Assembly (NCBI RefSeq): GCF_002844235.1
Contig: NZ_PGTS01000001.1
Location: 919,614-983,613 of the forward strand
Reading direction: 5' to 3'
Length of the DNA: 64,000 nt
Source of the DNA: Thalassospira povalilytica
Lineage (GTDB): Bacteria > Pseudomonadota > Alphaproteobacteria > Rhodospirillales > Thalassospiraceae
The translations under genes and the position numbers were made by a program. Positions 46,387 to 54,626 of this stretch are shown one piece after another. The stretch's first letter is position 1. Every line of letters begins with the position of its first letter. The notes under the pieces were generated by a model. That model was not told the origin of the DNA, searched no databases, and worked only from the letters and a program-made list of their open reading frames with translations.

Positions 46387-47004
46387 TCAGGCCCGGTTTT
46401 TCGGCTTGCCGGTGACCGGGATGTGATTGGCGGCATCCTCATCGCCCCAGCGTGCGGTGTCGGGCAAATCGATATCAAACAGATCAAGTACCCGCCCGCA
46501 ACTTTGCGTGACCATTTCATCAAGCGATTGCGGTCGGGCATAAAAGGCCGGAACCGGCGGGGCAATGATCGCACCGTTTTCAGTGGCCTGCGCCATGTTG
46601 CGGATGTGCCCGGCATGCAGCGGGGTTTCGCGCACCATCAGCACCAGACGGCGGCGTTCCTTGAGCATCACGTCAGCTGCGCGCGCGATCAAATTGTCGG
46701 CGACTCCGCTTGCGACCTCGGCCAGGGACTTCATCGAGCAGGGGGCAACCACCATCCCGCGTGCCCGGAACGATCCCGACGCAATGGATGCTCCAATGTC
46801 GGCATTGTCATGGATGACGTTTGCCATCTCCTTGATATCGCGGATTTTAAAATCGGTCTCATAGGCGATGGTGCGTTCGGCTGCCTTCGAAAGAACCAGA
46901 TGAGTCTCGATTGGTGTGTTTTTGAGCAATTCTAAAAAACGTATGCCGTAAATCACACCCGATGCGCCGGTTATGCCGATGATAAGTCGATCTTTTTGCG
47001 TCAT
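46387..47004 (-). CDS. ubiX: flavin prenyltransferase UbiX
   Basis: UbiX makes prenylated FMN, the cofactor of the UbiD decarboxylase in ubiquinone synthesis. The 205-residue protein shows IIGITGASGVIYGIRFLELL (flavin-binding), GSFRARGMVVAPCSMKSLAEVASG and VRETPLHAGHIRNMAQAT, all typical of the family. AAGGATC precedes the ATG. It converges with the pfkA pair and is divergent from the second DUF465 gene 115 bases away. Confidence 0.94.
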   Translation of the reverse strand: MTQKDRLIIGITGASGVIYGIRFLELLKNTPIETHLVLSKAAERTIAYETDFKIRDIKEMANVIHDNADIGASIASGSFRARGMVVAPCSMKSLAEVASGVADNLIARAADVMLKERRRLVLMVRETPLHAGHIRNMAQATENGAIIAPPVPAFYARPQSLDEMVTQSCGRVLDLFDIDLPDTARWGDEDAANHIPVTGKPKNRA

Positions 47005-47119
47005 GCCGATCCTTGCTGGACTGTGTTCTGGTTCACGATTGTGATTGAAACACTGGAAATCATGTTACGAAATTAATACCATCTTCTTGTGGGCAATGTC
47101 AGATATAAGGAGTAGGCGA

Positions 47120-47284
47120 ATGAGCGTTCAAAGCCATATCGAAGCTCTTACTGCCAAACATGCTGCACTTGAGCAGGAACTCCACCTCGAGACGCGCCGA
47201 CCGGCGCCCGATGATTCCCTTGTCGCAGACATTAAACGTCGCAAGCTTGAAATCAAGGACGAGATAAACCGAATAAACCATTAG
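47120..47284 (+). CDS. DUF465 (YdcH/SlyX-like) small protein, second copy
   Basis: The 54-residue protein reads SVQSHIEALTAKHAALEQELHLETRRPAPDDSLVADIKRRKLEIKDEINRINH, a coiled coil of the DUF465 type. AAGGAG lies 8 bases before ATG 47120. It is a shorter relative of the protein at 44395-44601 and lies on the opposite strand. Confidence 0.88.
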   Translation: MSVQSHIEALTAKHAALEQELHLETRRPAPDDSLVADIKRRKLEIKDEINRINH

Positions 47285-47679
47285 CCGTTTGAGCATGGCC
47301 AAACGCGTGATGAAAAACATGCGATAAACCATGCAGACGGTTTGACGACCTCACAGATTTCCTAACTCTTGCTTTTGCCGCCTCCGATTGTCGCCCACGC
47401 GTGAGGCGGCAACTTTATGTCTGCGCTTTAAGGCGCCCGGCGACATTCCCGCTTCACTGATGACACCTGATCCGATACGCCCGTGCGGCCCAAGTCGATC
47501 ACGGCGCAATGGATTTTAGTGATTTTAATCCGCAAAAAATGGCGGAATACCGACGCTCTACCAATGTCTAAGGGGTAAGTGCGCATTAAATAGGTATTAT
47601 GATGCCGATTTAATCGCTCGCCACAAAAACGCGGTCCGTATGGGCACAAGATCCATCATCGCGGGAGGAATTTTCGCCA
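47285..47679. other. intergenic region before prpE
   Basis: The 395 bases have no gene. GCCGCCTC (from 47380) and GAGGCGGC form an eight-pair stem with an 18-base loop, about 95 bases after the DUF465 stop, and may end that transcript. The rest, up to prpE, should hold the prpE promoter and is not otherwise assigned. Confidence 0.45.
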
Positions 47680-49575
47680 ATGACTGGTCGTTATCAGGAA
47701 ACCTATGATCGCTCCCTTGCTGACAAGGAAGGTTTCTGGGCAGAAGCTGCCGAAAACATCACATGGTACCGCAAATGGGACCGCGTTCTTGATGACAGCA
47801 ATGTGCCGTTTTACCGATGGTTCACGGGTGGCGAGGTCAATACCTGCTATAACGCGCTTGACCGGCATATCGAAAACGGGCGCGGGGACCAAACGGCCCT
47901 GATCTATGACAGCCCGGTCACCAACACGGTCGAAAAAATCACCTATCGCCATCTGCGCGACGATGTGGCCCGCCTTGCCGGGGCCCTGCATGCACGCGGT
48001 GTGACCAAGGGCGACCGGGTAATCATCTACATGCCGATGATCCCGCAGGCCGCGATGGCAATGTTGGCGTGCGCGCGCATCGGGGCTGTGCATTCGGTGG
48101 TGTTTGGCGGGTTTGCATCAAACGAACTTGCCACGCGCATCAATGATGCCAAACCGAAACTGATCCTGACGGCCAGTTGCGGCATCGAAGGATCGCGCAT
48201 CATTGAATACAAACCGCTTCTTGATCGTGCGATCGAACTTGCCGACCATAAACCGTCATCGGTCATTCTGTATCAGCGCCCGCAATGTGACGCCTTGCTG
48301 ATCCCCGGGCGGGATTTTGACTGGACCGTGGAATGTGCCAAGGCCGCGCCATCGGATTGTGTGCCGGTGGCGGCGACCGATCCGCTTTATATTCTTTATA
48401 CGTCCGGGACAACCGGTCAGCCCAAGGGCGTTGTCCGCGACAATGGTGGCCATATGGTTGCCCTGCACTGGTCGATGAAAAACATCTATGACGTCGAAGC
48501 CGGTGATGTTTACTGGGCGGCGTCCGATGTCGGCTGGGTGGTCGGGCATTCCTATATTGTCTATGCGCCGCTTCTGGCGGGCTGTACGACCGTGATGTAT
48601 GAAGGAAAGCCGGTCGGCACCCCCGATGCCGGTGCCTTCTGGCGGGTGATTTCCCAACACAGGGTCAAGGTCCTGTTCACCGCGCCAACCGCATTTCGTG
48701 CGATCAAGCGTGACGACCCCAAAGCCGCCCATATGGCGAATTACGATCTTGGCTGTCTCAAGGCGCTGTATCTGGCCGGTGAACGGTCCGATCCCGACAC
48801 CCTGCAATGGGCGGAAAAAAGCCTTGGCGTGCCGGTGATTGATCACTGGTGGCAAACCGAAACCGGCTGGTCGATCTGTGCCAATCCGCGCGGTATTGAA
48901 CTGTTGCCGATCAAGTACGGATCACCGACGGTTGCGGCCTGTGGCTGGGATGTTCAGGTTCTTGACGAGGCGGGCAAACCGCTTGAACGCGGGCAGATCG
49001 GCGCATTGGCCGCCAAGCTGCCATTGCCGCCCGGCACCTTGCCGACGCTTTGGCAGAATGACGACCGGTTCAAGTCATCCTATCTTGAAGAATTCCCGGG
49101 CTATTACGCCACCGGTGATGCCGGTTTCATTGATGAAGACGGCTATATCTATGTCATGTCGCGCACCGATGACATCATCAATGTCGCCGGGCATCGGCTG
49201 TCGACCGGGGCAATGGAAGAAGTTCTTTCCGGTCATCCCGACGTTGCCGAATGTGCGGTCATTGGGGTGCATGACGATCTTAAGGGGCAATTGCCGCTTG
49301 GTTTCATCGTCCTGAAATCCGGTGTCACGCGGCCCCATGATGCCATTCTGGCCGAAGTGGTCGCCATGGTCCGCGATCAGATCGGACCGGTTGCGGCGTT
49401 CAAGCAGGCAACCGTGGTTGACCGGCTTCCGAAAACACGATCGGGCAAAATCCTGCGCAAGACCATGCGATCGATTGCCGACGGGGAAACCTATAACACG
49501 CCGGCCACCATTGATGATCCGGCGATCCTTCCGGAAATCGCCGAGGCACTCAAGGAAATCGGATACGCGAAATAA
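47680..49575 (+). CDS. prpE: propionyl-CoA synthetase
   Basis: The 631-residue AMP-forming ligase activates propionate (and weakly acetate) to acyl-CoA, feeding the methylcitrate or methylmalonyl route. It has the AMP motif LYILYTSGTTGQPKGVVRDNGGHMVAL, the DVGWVVGHSYIVYAPLLAG segment, DHWWQTETGW, YYATGDAGFID and the catalytic RLPKTRSGKILRKTMR near the C-terminus, all as in PrpE. The ATG follows GGGAGGA by about 11 bases. No prpBCD genes are in the window. A strong terminator follows, so it is transcribed alone. Confidence 0.94.
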   Translation: MTGRYQETYDRSLADKEGFWAEAAENITWYRKWDRVLDDSNVPFYRWFTGGEVNTCYNALDRHIENGRGDQTALIYDSPVTNTVEKITYRHLRDDVARLAGALHARGVTKGDRVIIYMPMIPQAAMAMLACARIGAVHSVVFGGFASNELATRINDAKPKLILTASCGIEGSRIIEYKPLLDRAIELADHKPSSVILYQRPQCDALLIPGRDFDWTVECAKAAPSDCVPVAATDPLYILYTSGTTGQPKGVVRDNGGHMVALHWSMKNIYDVEAGDVYWAASDVGWVVGHSYIVYAPLLAGCTTVMYEGKPVGTPDAGAFWRVISQHRVKVLFTAPTAFRAIKRDDPKAAHMANYDLGCLKALYLAGERSDPDTLQWAEKSLGVPVIDHWWQTETGWSICANPRGIELLPIKYGSPTVAACGWDVQVLDEAGKPLERGQIGALAAKLPLPPGTLPTLWQNDDRFKSSYLEEFPGYYATGDAGFIDEDGYIYVMSRTDDIINVAGHRLSTGAMEEVLSGHPDVAECAVIGVHDDLKGQLPLGFIVLKSGVTRPHDAILAEVVAMVRDQIGPVAAFKQATVVDRLPKTRSGKILRKTMRSIADGETYNTPATIDDPAILPEIAEALKEIGYAK

Positions 49576-49637
49576 CACCAACCAAAGATCCCGTAAGCAC
49601 GGATACTCCCGGCTCTTTCATCACAGAGCACACCTTG

Positions 49638-49669
49638 CGCCTGCCATCCCCGATTGGCAGGCGTTTTTT
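49638..49669 (+). terminator. intrinsic terminator after prpE
   Basis: CGCCTGCCA (49638-49646) pairs with TGGCAGGCG (49655-49663) around an eight-base loop, followed by TTTTTT. Confidence 0.94.
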
Positions 49670-49705
49670 CTTGGGCGTTGTAGGAATGGCGGAGGTGTTG
49701 GCTCT

Positions 49706-49780
49706 GTTCGGTCCGGTCCGGTCCGGTCCGGTTCGGTTCAGTTCAGTTCAGTTCAGTTCAGTTCAGCTCAGCTCGGTGCG
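49706..49780. repeat. pentanucleotide microsatellite, 15 units
   Basis: Fifteen five-base units run without interruption: GTTCG, four GTCCG, GTTCG, six GTTCA, then GCTCA, GCTCG and GTGCG. It is in the gap between the prpE terminator and the 3' end of the MFS gene, so it does not alter a reading frame that I can identify. Confidence 0.93.
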
Positions 49781-49811
49781 GGGTTGCCGGACTTGGTGAA
49801 AGGGCTGGCTG

Positions 49812-51068
49812 TCAGGATTGTTCTGCCATCGGGATGCGCGTGTGACCGGGGGTGAGGATCCGGTAAAGGACGATTGCACTGATGAACCCGATCAGAAGCA
49901 ACCCGGCTGATGCCCAGATCGCAGATTGCGGTCCGAAACGGGCAATCAGCTGATCATATAGGCTGGGCGCGATGGCCGACAAAAAGAAGCCCGGGATCAG
50001 CAATCTGCCAACCTGTTGTCCATATCCGCGCCGCCCGAAAATCATCAATGGCAATGTCCCGCGCGTTATGGTCAGAACGCCGTTGGCAGCACCATATAAA
50101 AACGTGAATGCCATCGCCGCCATCACATGGGGATCCCCGATCAGAACCAGCAAAAAGGAGACCGGCAGGATCGCGGTCGCCAGCACCGTCAGCCTGGTTG
50201 GCGCAAGCCGTTTGCCAAACAGTACTTCGGCCGCCCGTGCGATCGATTGACCAATCCCGCGCAGACTGGCTGTTTCAATGGCAATCACGGTGCCCAGGCC
50301 AAGCCCGATCAGAACCGCGATCATATGGGCTGACATCGCGGCATTGACGACATTCAGAACCGTCACAATCACCGCATAGAGAATGCCGCACAGCTGCTTG
50401 TTTACCGGTGTTCCTTCGCGGGTTTGGGCTTTTGGATTTGCCGCGATATTACCAGGCGGGGCATGGGCCGTTGGTGAAGATGGGGCGGGGGTATCGGTTT
50501 CATCGTCACTGTTGGGCGAAGCCGGCGGCAGCATCAAATGCAGCGGAACCGTCAAAAGGGCAAATCCGGCATAGCTTGCAAGGGCGGTGGTGATGCCAAA
50601 CTGGCTTTCGATCAGATGACCGACCGGCCAGAACACGGTGGATGCAAGCCCGCCAAACAGGGTGATCTGTCCCATGGCCCGACCGGCATTCGGACCGCCG
50701 ATGCGCGCCAGTGTGGCAAAGGCAGCATCATAAAGCGTCGCGCGCATGGCAATGCCCAGAATGATCCAGCCAACGAAATGCCAGAAGATCTGATCGGCAA
50801 AGGCCAGCGTCAAACAACCAAGCGCGTTAAGCACCGATCCCGCCAGCATCACCGGTCGTCCGCCCCAGTGATCAATCAGCCGCCCGCATGTCGACGAACA
50901 GATCCCCATGACCAGAAGTGCCGATGAAAACCCGGCATAGACGATTGCACTGTCCCAGCCATGTCGTGCGGCAATGATCGCACCGAAATTCCCGATCAGG
51001 TAATAGGCCGTCCCCCAACTGATCAATTGGGCAAGGCCAAGGGCAATAACAGTGCGTGGACGGATCAT
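49812..51068 (-). CDS. major facilitator superfamily transporter
   Basis: The 418-residue protein has 12 hydrophobic segments in two halves joined by a hydrophilic Pro/Ser/Thr linker (about residues 195-230). The N-terminal half has LGLAQLISWGTAYYLIGNFGAIIAARHGW and GRLIDHWGGRPVMLAGS, the MFS loop 2-3 region. The substrate is unknown. Its ATG overlaps the stop of the GNAT gene by four bases (ATGA), so the two are translationally coupled. An export role beside a phosphinothricin-type acetyltransferase is plausible but unproved. Confidence 0.88.
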   Translation of the reverse strand: MIRPRTVIALGLAQLISWGTAYYLIGNFGAIIAARHGWDSAIVYAGFSSALLVMGICSSTCGRLIDHWGGRPVMLAGSVLNALGCLTLAFADQIFWHFVGWIILGIAMRATLYDAAFATLARIGGPNAGRAMGQITLFGGLASTVFWPVGHLIESQFGITTALASYAGFALLTVPLHLMLPPASPNSDDETDTPAPSSPTAHAPPGNIAANPKAQTREGTPVNKQLCGILYAVIVTVLNVVNAAMSAHMIAVLIGLGLGTVIAIETASLRGIGQSIARAAEVLFGKRLAPTRLTVLATAILPVSFLLVLIGDPHVMAAMAFTFLYGAANGVLTITRGTLPLMIFGRRGYGQQVGRLLIPGFFLSAIAPSLYDQLIARFGPQSAIWASAGLLLIGFISAIVLYRILTPGHTRIPMAEQS

Positions 51069-51634
51069 TTGTCGAGCGGACCGGGAAGAACCGGTTTGTC
51101 CTCGCCAAGGGATCGTTGCATCAGAATGGAATCAAGCCAGCGCCCAAACTTGAAGCCGACATTATGGAAAACGCCGGTTTGCTCAAACCCGAATTTGCGA
51201 TGAAGGGCAATCGATGCGTGATTGGCGCTGTCACCGATCGCTGCGACCATCTGACGCCAGGGACCGTTTTCGCAACGCTCGATCAGATGGTCCATCAAAA
51301 GACTGCCGACACCCTGACCGGCGCAATCCGGGGCCACATAGATCGAATTTTCTACGGTATGGCGATAGGCCGTGCGCGGACGATAGGAACTGGCATAGCA
51401 ATATCCGACGATGTTCCGATCATTGATCGCCACCAGATAGGGCATTCCCTTGTCACGGATTGCATGAAACCGGATGGTGATTTCATCCTGTGTTGGCGGA
51501 ATTTCTTCGAACGATGCCGTCCCGGTCAGCACATGGTGGCGATAAATCGCGGTGATGTGCGCCATATCTGCATCGCATGCATCGCGCACGGTTATGCGGG
51601 TAACTGGGATCGGGCCGCTGGTAGTCAGGCACAT
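51065..51634 (-). CDS. GNAT acetyltransferase of the phosphinothricin/YncA type
   Basis: The 189-residue enzyme transfers acetyl from acetyl-CoA to an amine. The motif AIYRHHVLTGTASFEEIPPT, the CoA-binding QGVGSLLMDHLIER and the FGFEQTGVFHNVGFKFGRWLDSILMQ end are typical of phosphinothricin and methionine-sulfoximine acetyltransferases. The start at 51634 (MCLTTSGPIPVTRI) is chosen because homology begins nearby; the frame is open far upstream, but that part is antisense to the lysR start. A weak ribosome-binding site is present. Divergent LysR gene 99 bases away. Confidence 0.88.
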   Translation of the reverse strand: MCLTTSGPIPVTRITVRDACDADMAHITAIYRHHVLTGTASFEEIPPTQDEITIRFHAIRDKGMPYLVAINDRNIVGYCYASSYRPRTAYRHTVENSIYVAPDCAGQGVGSLLMDHLIERCENGPWRQMVAAIGDSANHASIALHRKFGFEQTGVFHNVGFKFGRWLDSILMQRSLGEDKPVLPGPLDK

Positions 51635-51704
51635 TTTATTGTCCGGTGTTGATTTGTTTGACCAGACAGTACGGCGAATTCTATCATAACGTAAGTTTTG
51701 AAAT

Positions 51705-51721
51705 CTTATGCATGTCATAAG
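51705..51721. promoter_or_regulatory. LysR-type operator candidate (T-N11-A)
   Basis: CTTATG-CATGT-CATAAG is a perfect six-base inverted repeat with a T-N11-A core, in the 99-base gap between the divergent GNAT/MFS operon and the lysR gene. It touches the lysR ribosome-binding site, as expected for autorepression. Confidence 0.55.
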
Positions 51722-51733
51722 GAAAAGTTTGAT

Positions 51734-52633
51734 ATGCGTGCTCTTAATCTTGATCAGCTTCATGCCTTTGCCGATGTGGTCGCACTTGGCAGTTTTTCGG
51801 CAGCCGCCGCCAAACTTAATCTGAGCCAGCCCGCGATCAGCCAGCAGGTGCGCCAGCTTGAAGAACGGCTTGGCGTCAAGCTGATTGAACGGGTGGGCAA
51901 GCGGGCCGAACCAACTGCTGCCGGGCAGGCATTGCTGGCCCATATTGGCGGGATTGATGCATCGATCCGTTCTGCACTGGATGCGGTTTCAAGCTTTGCC
52001 GATGGCCCGGCGGGTCAGGTGCGGATCGGCACCGGGGCAACGGCCTGTATCTATTTTCTGCCAGCCATTCTGGAAAAACTGCAACGGGCCTATCCGAAGC
52101 TCGAAATCATGGTGCGCACCGGCAATACCAGCGACATTGTCCGTGCGATCGAAGACAACCAGCTTGATATCGGGCTGGTAACCATGCCGTGCAGCGGCAG
52201 AAGCCTGTCGATCATGCCGGTCATGACCGATCCGTTCGTGGCAATCTTTGCCGGGGATGCGGATGTGCCCGATATAATTCATCCCCGGGATCTCGAAACC
52301 CAGCCGCTGGTGCTTTATGAACGCGGTGGTTTGACCAGAACCCTTGTTGATGACTGGCTGCGTGATGCCGGGGTTGCCGGACATTCGATCATGGAACTTG
52401 GCAGTGTCGAAGCCATCAAGGAACTGGTCGGGGCGGGGATCGGGGCGACAATTTTGCCGGAAATGGGCGCACGCCTGGGCCGCACCCAGTTTCCGGTTAC
52501 GACCCGGCCGCTTAATCCGCCATTATCGCGGGAACTGGCCATCGTCATGCGCCGGGATAAAACACTGACCCCGGCATTGCGCGAAGTCCGCAACAGCCTG
52601 ATGGCAGCAGCGCAAACCCGCAAGTCGTCCTGA
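51734..52633 (+). CDS. LysR-family transcriptional regulator
   Basis: The 299-residue regulator has an N-terminal winged HTH (about 2-60: LNLDQLHAFADVVALGSFSAAAAKLNLSQPAISQQVRQLEERLGVKLIER) and a C-terminal periplasmic-binding-like effector domain (about 88-290). The start at 51734 (MRALNLDQLHAF) has AAGGAAA upstream. It is divergent from the GNAT/MFS operon, and by the standard LysR arrangement is likely to control it and itself. The effector is unknown. Confidence 0.92.
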   Translation: MRALNLDQLHAFADVVALGSFSAAAAKLNLSQPAISQQVRQLEERLGVKLIERVGKRAEPTAAGQALLAHIGGIDASIRSALDAVSSFADGPAGQVRIGTGATACIYFLPAILEKLQRAYPKLEIMVRTGNTSDIVRAIEDNQLDIGLVTMPCSGRSLSIMPVMTDPFVAIFAGDADVPDIIHPRDLETQPLVLYERGGLTRTLVDDWLRDAGVAGHSIMELGSVEAIKELVGAGIGATILPEMGARLGRTQFPVTTRPLNPPLSRELAIVMRRDKTLTPALREVRNSLMAAAQTRKSS

Positions 52634-52660
52634 CAAATGCGGGGGCGCGTGCGATACGGC

Positions 52661-53470
52661 CTAGTCTTCTTCGGGCACGTAAAAGGTCGGAAATTCCGCG
52701 TTGGGTTCGGGCATGTGCATGGTAACGCCCGCACGGTTGATCATTGCCATGATGTGATCAGGGGGCAGGCAGTCGGTAAAGAATGCACTGACATCGGTGA
52801 TCGAGCCACCCCGCACCACAGCGTTCCGGCCGAATTTGGTATGATCGGCAACAAGGTATGATTTGCGCGCATTCTTGAGGATTGCCGAACGGGCGCGGAC
52901 TTCCTGTTCATCGAAATCCAGAAGACTGCCGTCCGGATCAATACCACCGACGCCGAAAATCCCGTAATCGACCTTGTAGCTGTTAAAGAATGCCTCGACC
53001 TCGGGGCCAAGAACATCGCGGTCACGGTTACGCAACCGGCCACCAATCAGGGTGACATCAAAGCTGTCATTGGTTGCAGCAACATAGGCGACATTCAGAT
53101 TATTGGTGAAAATCCGCAGGTCGCGATGCTGAAGCAACGCGCTTGCCACCAGTTCCGGTGTGGTGCCGATCGAAAAGAACAGCGACGCCCCGTTGGGGAT
53201 TTCACGCGCGACAAGGGCGGCAATCTTGCGCTTTTCATTGACGTTCAGAACCTTGCGCGCCCGATAGGCGATATTTTCATGTTCAAGTGCCGGTTCGACG
53301 CCGCCGTGGCGACGGCGCAGCAATCCTTCGTCACACAGGGCATTCACATCACGACGGATGGTTTGCGGGGTGACGTCAAAGCGTTCAGCAAGCTGATCAA
53401 TGGTGCGGAAACCATCGGCGCGGACAAGTTCAACAATGCCAGCCTGGCGTTCAGTTGGACGTTTTTGCAT
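52661..53470 (-). CDS. DeoR-family transcriptional regulator
   Basis: The 269-residue protein has a DeoR-type winged HTH (about 5-60: RQAGIVELVRADGFRTIDQLAERFDVTPQTIRRDVNAL, then GLLRRRHGGV) and a sugar-phosphate-binding DeoRC domain (about 75-235, with ASLFFSIGTTPELVASAL and GFGVGGID-like FGVGGIDPDGSLLDFD). It probably represses a sugar or polyol pathway, with a sugar phosphate as signal, as in GlpR. Just upstream lies a TTTCGAACGAA element (minus strand, about 53488-53498) resembling operators of this family. No metabolic operon is next to it. Confidence 0.92.
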   Translation of the reverse strand: MQKRPTERQAGIVELVRADGFRTIDQLAERFDVTPQTIRRDVNALCDEGLLRRRHGGVEPALEHENIAYRARKVLNVNEKRKIAALVAREIPNGASLFFSIGTTPELVASALLQHRDLRIFTNNLNVAYVAATNDSFDVTLIGGRLRNRDRDVLGPEVEAFFNSYKVDYGIFGVGGIDPDGSLLDFDEQEVRARSAILKNARKSYLVADHTKFGRNAVVRGGSITDVSAFFTDCLPPDHIMAMINRAGVTMHMPEPNAEFPTFYVPEED

Positions 53471-53597
53471 GGAAACGTTTCTTCGGTGTTGTTCGTTCGA
53501 AAGCAGGCGAATGGTATGTCGCGCATATGTCGGTTGCGTTACGGTTTAGCGGCAATCGTGTGAAACAAACTTTATGCAATAAGTGCCGGGCAACCCA

Positions 53598-53629
53598 AAG
53601 AAAAAAGGCCGCCCCGTGGGCGACCTTTT
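53598..53629 (-). terminator. intrinsic terminator after trcR
   Basis: On the minus strand AAAGG-CGCCC and GGGCG-CCTTT pair with one A-C mismatch around a three-base loop and are followed by TTTCTTTG. It lies 8 bases after the trcR stop. Confidence 0.88.
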
Positions 53630-53637
53630 GAAACGTA

Positions 53638-54318
53638 TCAGGACCGGAAAAGGTTTTCTGCCGCTTCCATGTAATCGGAAGTTTTCGGCTCTTCTTTTTT
53701 CTCTTCGGTCTTTTTGCCCGGATAATCCGGTTCCGGATTGATCTGCAATTCTTCGGGCAGCGGATCGGGCTCGACGTCACGGGCGATTTTTTCCGGGTTC
53801 TTCGAACGTGCGATCACGACCTGTTTTTCCAGATCAAGTTCGGTGCAAAGACCCATGGTCACCGGGTTGCGCGGCGTCAGGTTGGCGGAATTCCAATGCG
53901 TACGGTCACGGATTTTACCGATGGTGTCCTTGGTGGTACCGATCAGTTTGCAAACCTGTGCATCCGACAGTTCCGGGTGATGCTTAAGCAACCAGGCAAT
54001 CGCATTCGGGCGATCCTGACGCTTGGAAACCGGGGTGTAACGGGCACCTTTGGACTGCGCGCGCGGACGCGGCAAATCGGTTTTCGCCATCTTAAGGAAT
54101 TCGCGCGGGTCTTTTTCGCAACGCGCGATTTCTTCCTTGGTCAGCTGCCCGTTGGCAACCGGGTCAAGACCGACGATGCCCTGGCCAACGTCACCATCCG
54201 CAATTGCCTGGATTTCAAGCTCGTGAAGCTCGGTAAAGGCGGCAATCTGCCGGAACGACAAGCCGGTATTGTCGATAAGCCATACAGCGGTTGCTTTGGG
54301 CATGAGGGGCTGTGCCAT
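53638..54318 (-). CDS. trcR: cell cycle transcriptional regulator TrcR (DUF1013)
   Basis: The 226-residue protein is the conserved alphaproteobacterial regulator formerly called DUF1013. It reads MAQPLMPKATAVWLIDNTGLSFRQIAAFTELHELEIQAIADGDVGQGIVG (N-terminal HTH-like), RPNAIAWLLKHHPELSDAQVCKLIGTTKDTIGKIRDRTHWNSANL (second HTH-like), and has an acidic, Pro/Glu/Lys-rich C-terminal tail. In Caulobacter relatives this protein is linked to control of cell-cycle genes such as ctrA. AGGAGG precedes the ATG by several bases. The region upstream has repeated GATCGAAAAGAA elements, annotated separately. Confidence 0.9.
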   Translation of the reverse strand: MAQPLMPKATAVWLIDNTGLSFRQIAAFTELHELEIQAIADGDVGQGIVGLDPVANGQLTKEEIARCEKDPREFLKMAKTDLPRPRAQSKGARYTPVSKRQDRPNAIAWLLKHHPELSDAQVCKLIGTTKDTIGKIRDRTHWNSANLTPRNPVTMGLCTELDLEKQVVIARSKNPEKIARDVEPDPLPEELQINPEPDYPGKKTEEKKEEPKTSDYMEAAENLFRS

Positions 54319-54488
54319 AATTCCTCCTGTTTCCTTCTTTCTCTCTGGAGACCGGCAATGGGTATGAGCCCAAAAAGCGCGGGAATCTATGCCCCAGAAT
54401 ATAATCTCTTTTGGTGGTCCGGCAATGCTGCAAAGGCAACCAAGGGGTGAACCAAGGGTTGCTGCGCATCGTCGGACCCGCCATTGCG

Positions 54489-54561
54489 TTCTTTTCGATC
54501 AATGTGCGGGTAAATGCAACAATCTGTTGCGGACTTGCGAAAAGAATATTTCTTTTCGATC
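54489..54561. promoter_or_regulatory. repeat elements upstream of trcR
   Basis: TTCTTTTCGATC occurs at 54489-54500 and again at 54550-54561 (minus-strand reading GATCGAAAAGAA). The second copy is one half of a perfect nine-base inverted repeat CGAAAAGAA (54538-54546) / TTCTTTTCG (54550-54558). They lie 170-240 bases upstream of trcR and look like binding sites. Confidence 0.5.
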
Positions 54562-54589
54562 TGCAAACATCGTCATGTTGCGATGGAAA

Positions 54590-54611
54590 GGTCCGATAAA
54601 CGGTTCGGACC
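54590..54611 (-). terminator. hairpin after the quinone oxidoreductase gene
   Basis: GGTCCGA (54590-54596) and TCGGACC (54605-54611) form a seven-pair stem with an eight-base loop, 16 bases past the stop. The tail (CTTTCC on the minus strand) is weak. Confidence 0.4.
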
Positions 54612-54626
54612 GATATCCAAAAACGA

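Noticed and set aside
47380..47450. 6S RNA gene in the gap before prpE
   Set aside because: 6S RNA is expected near purE/purK genes in some relatives, but I see only one isolated hairpin here and not the long rod with central bubble. The pnt upstream RNA was also considered and could not be shown to be 6S.
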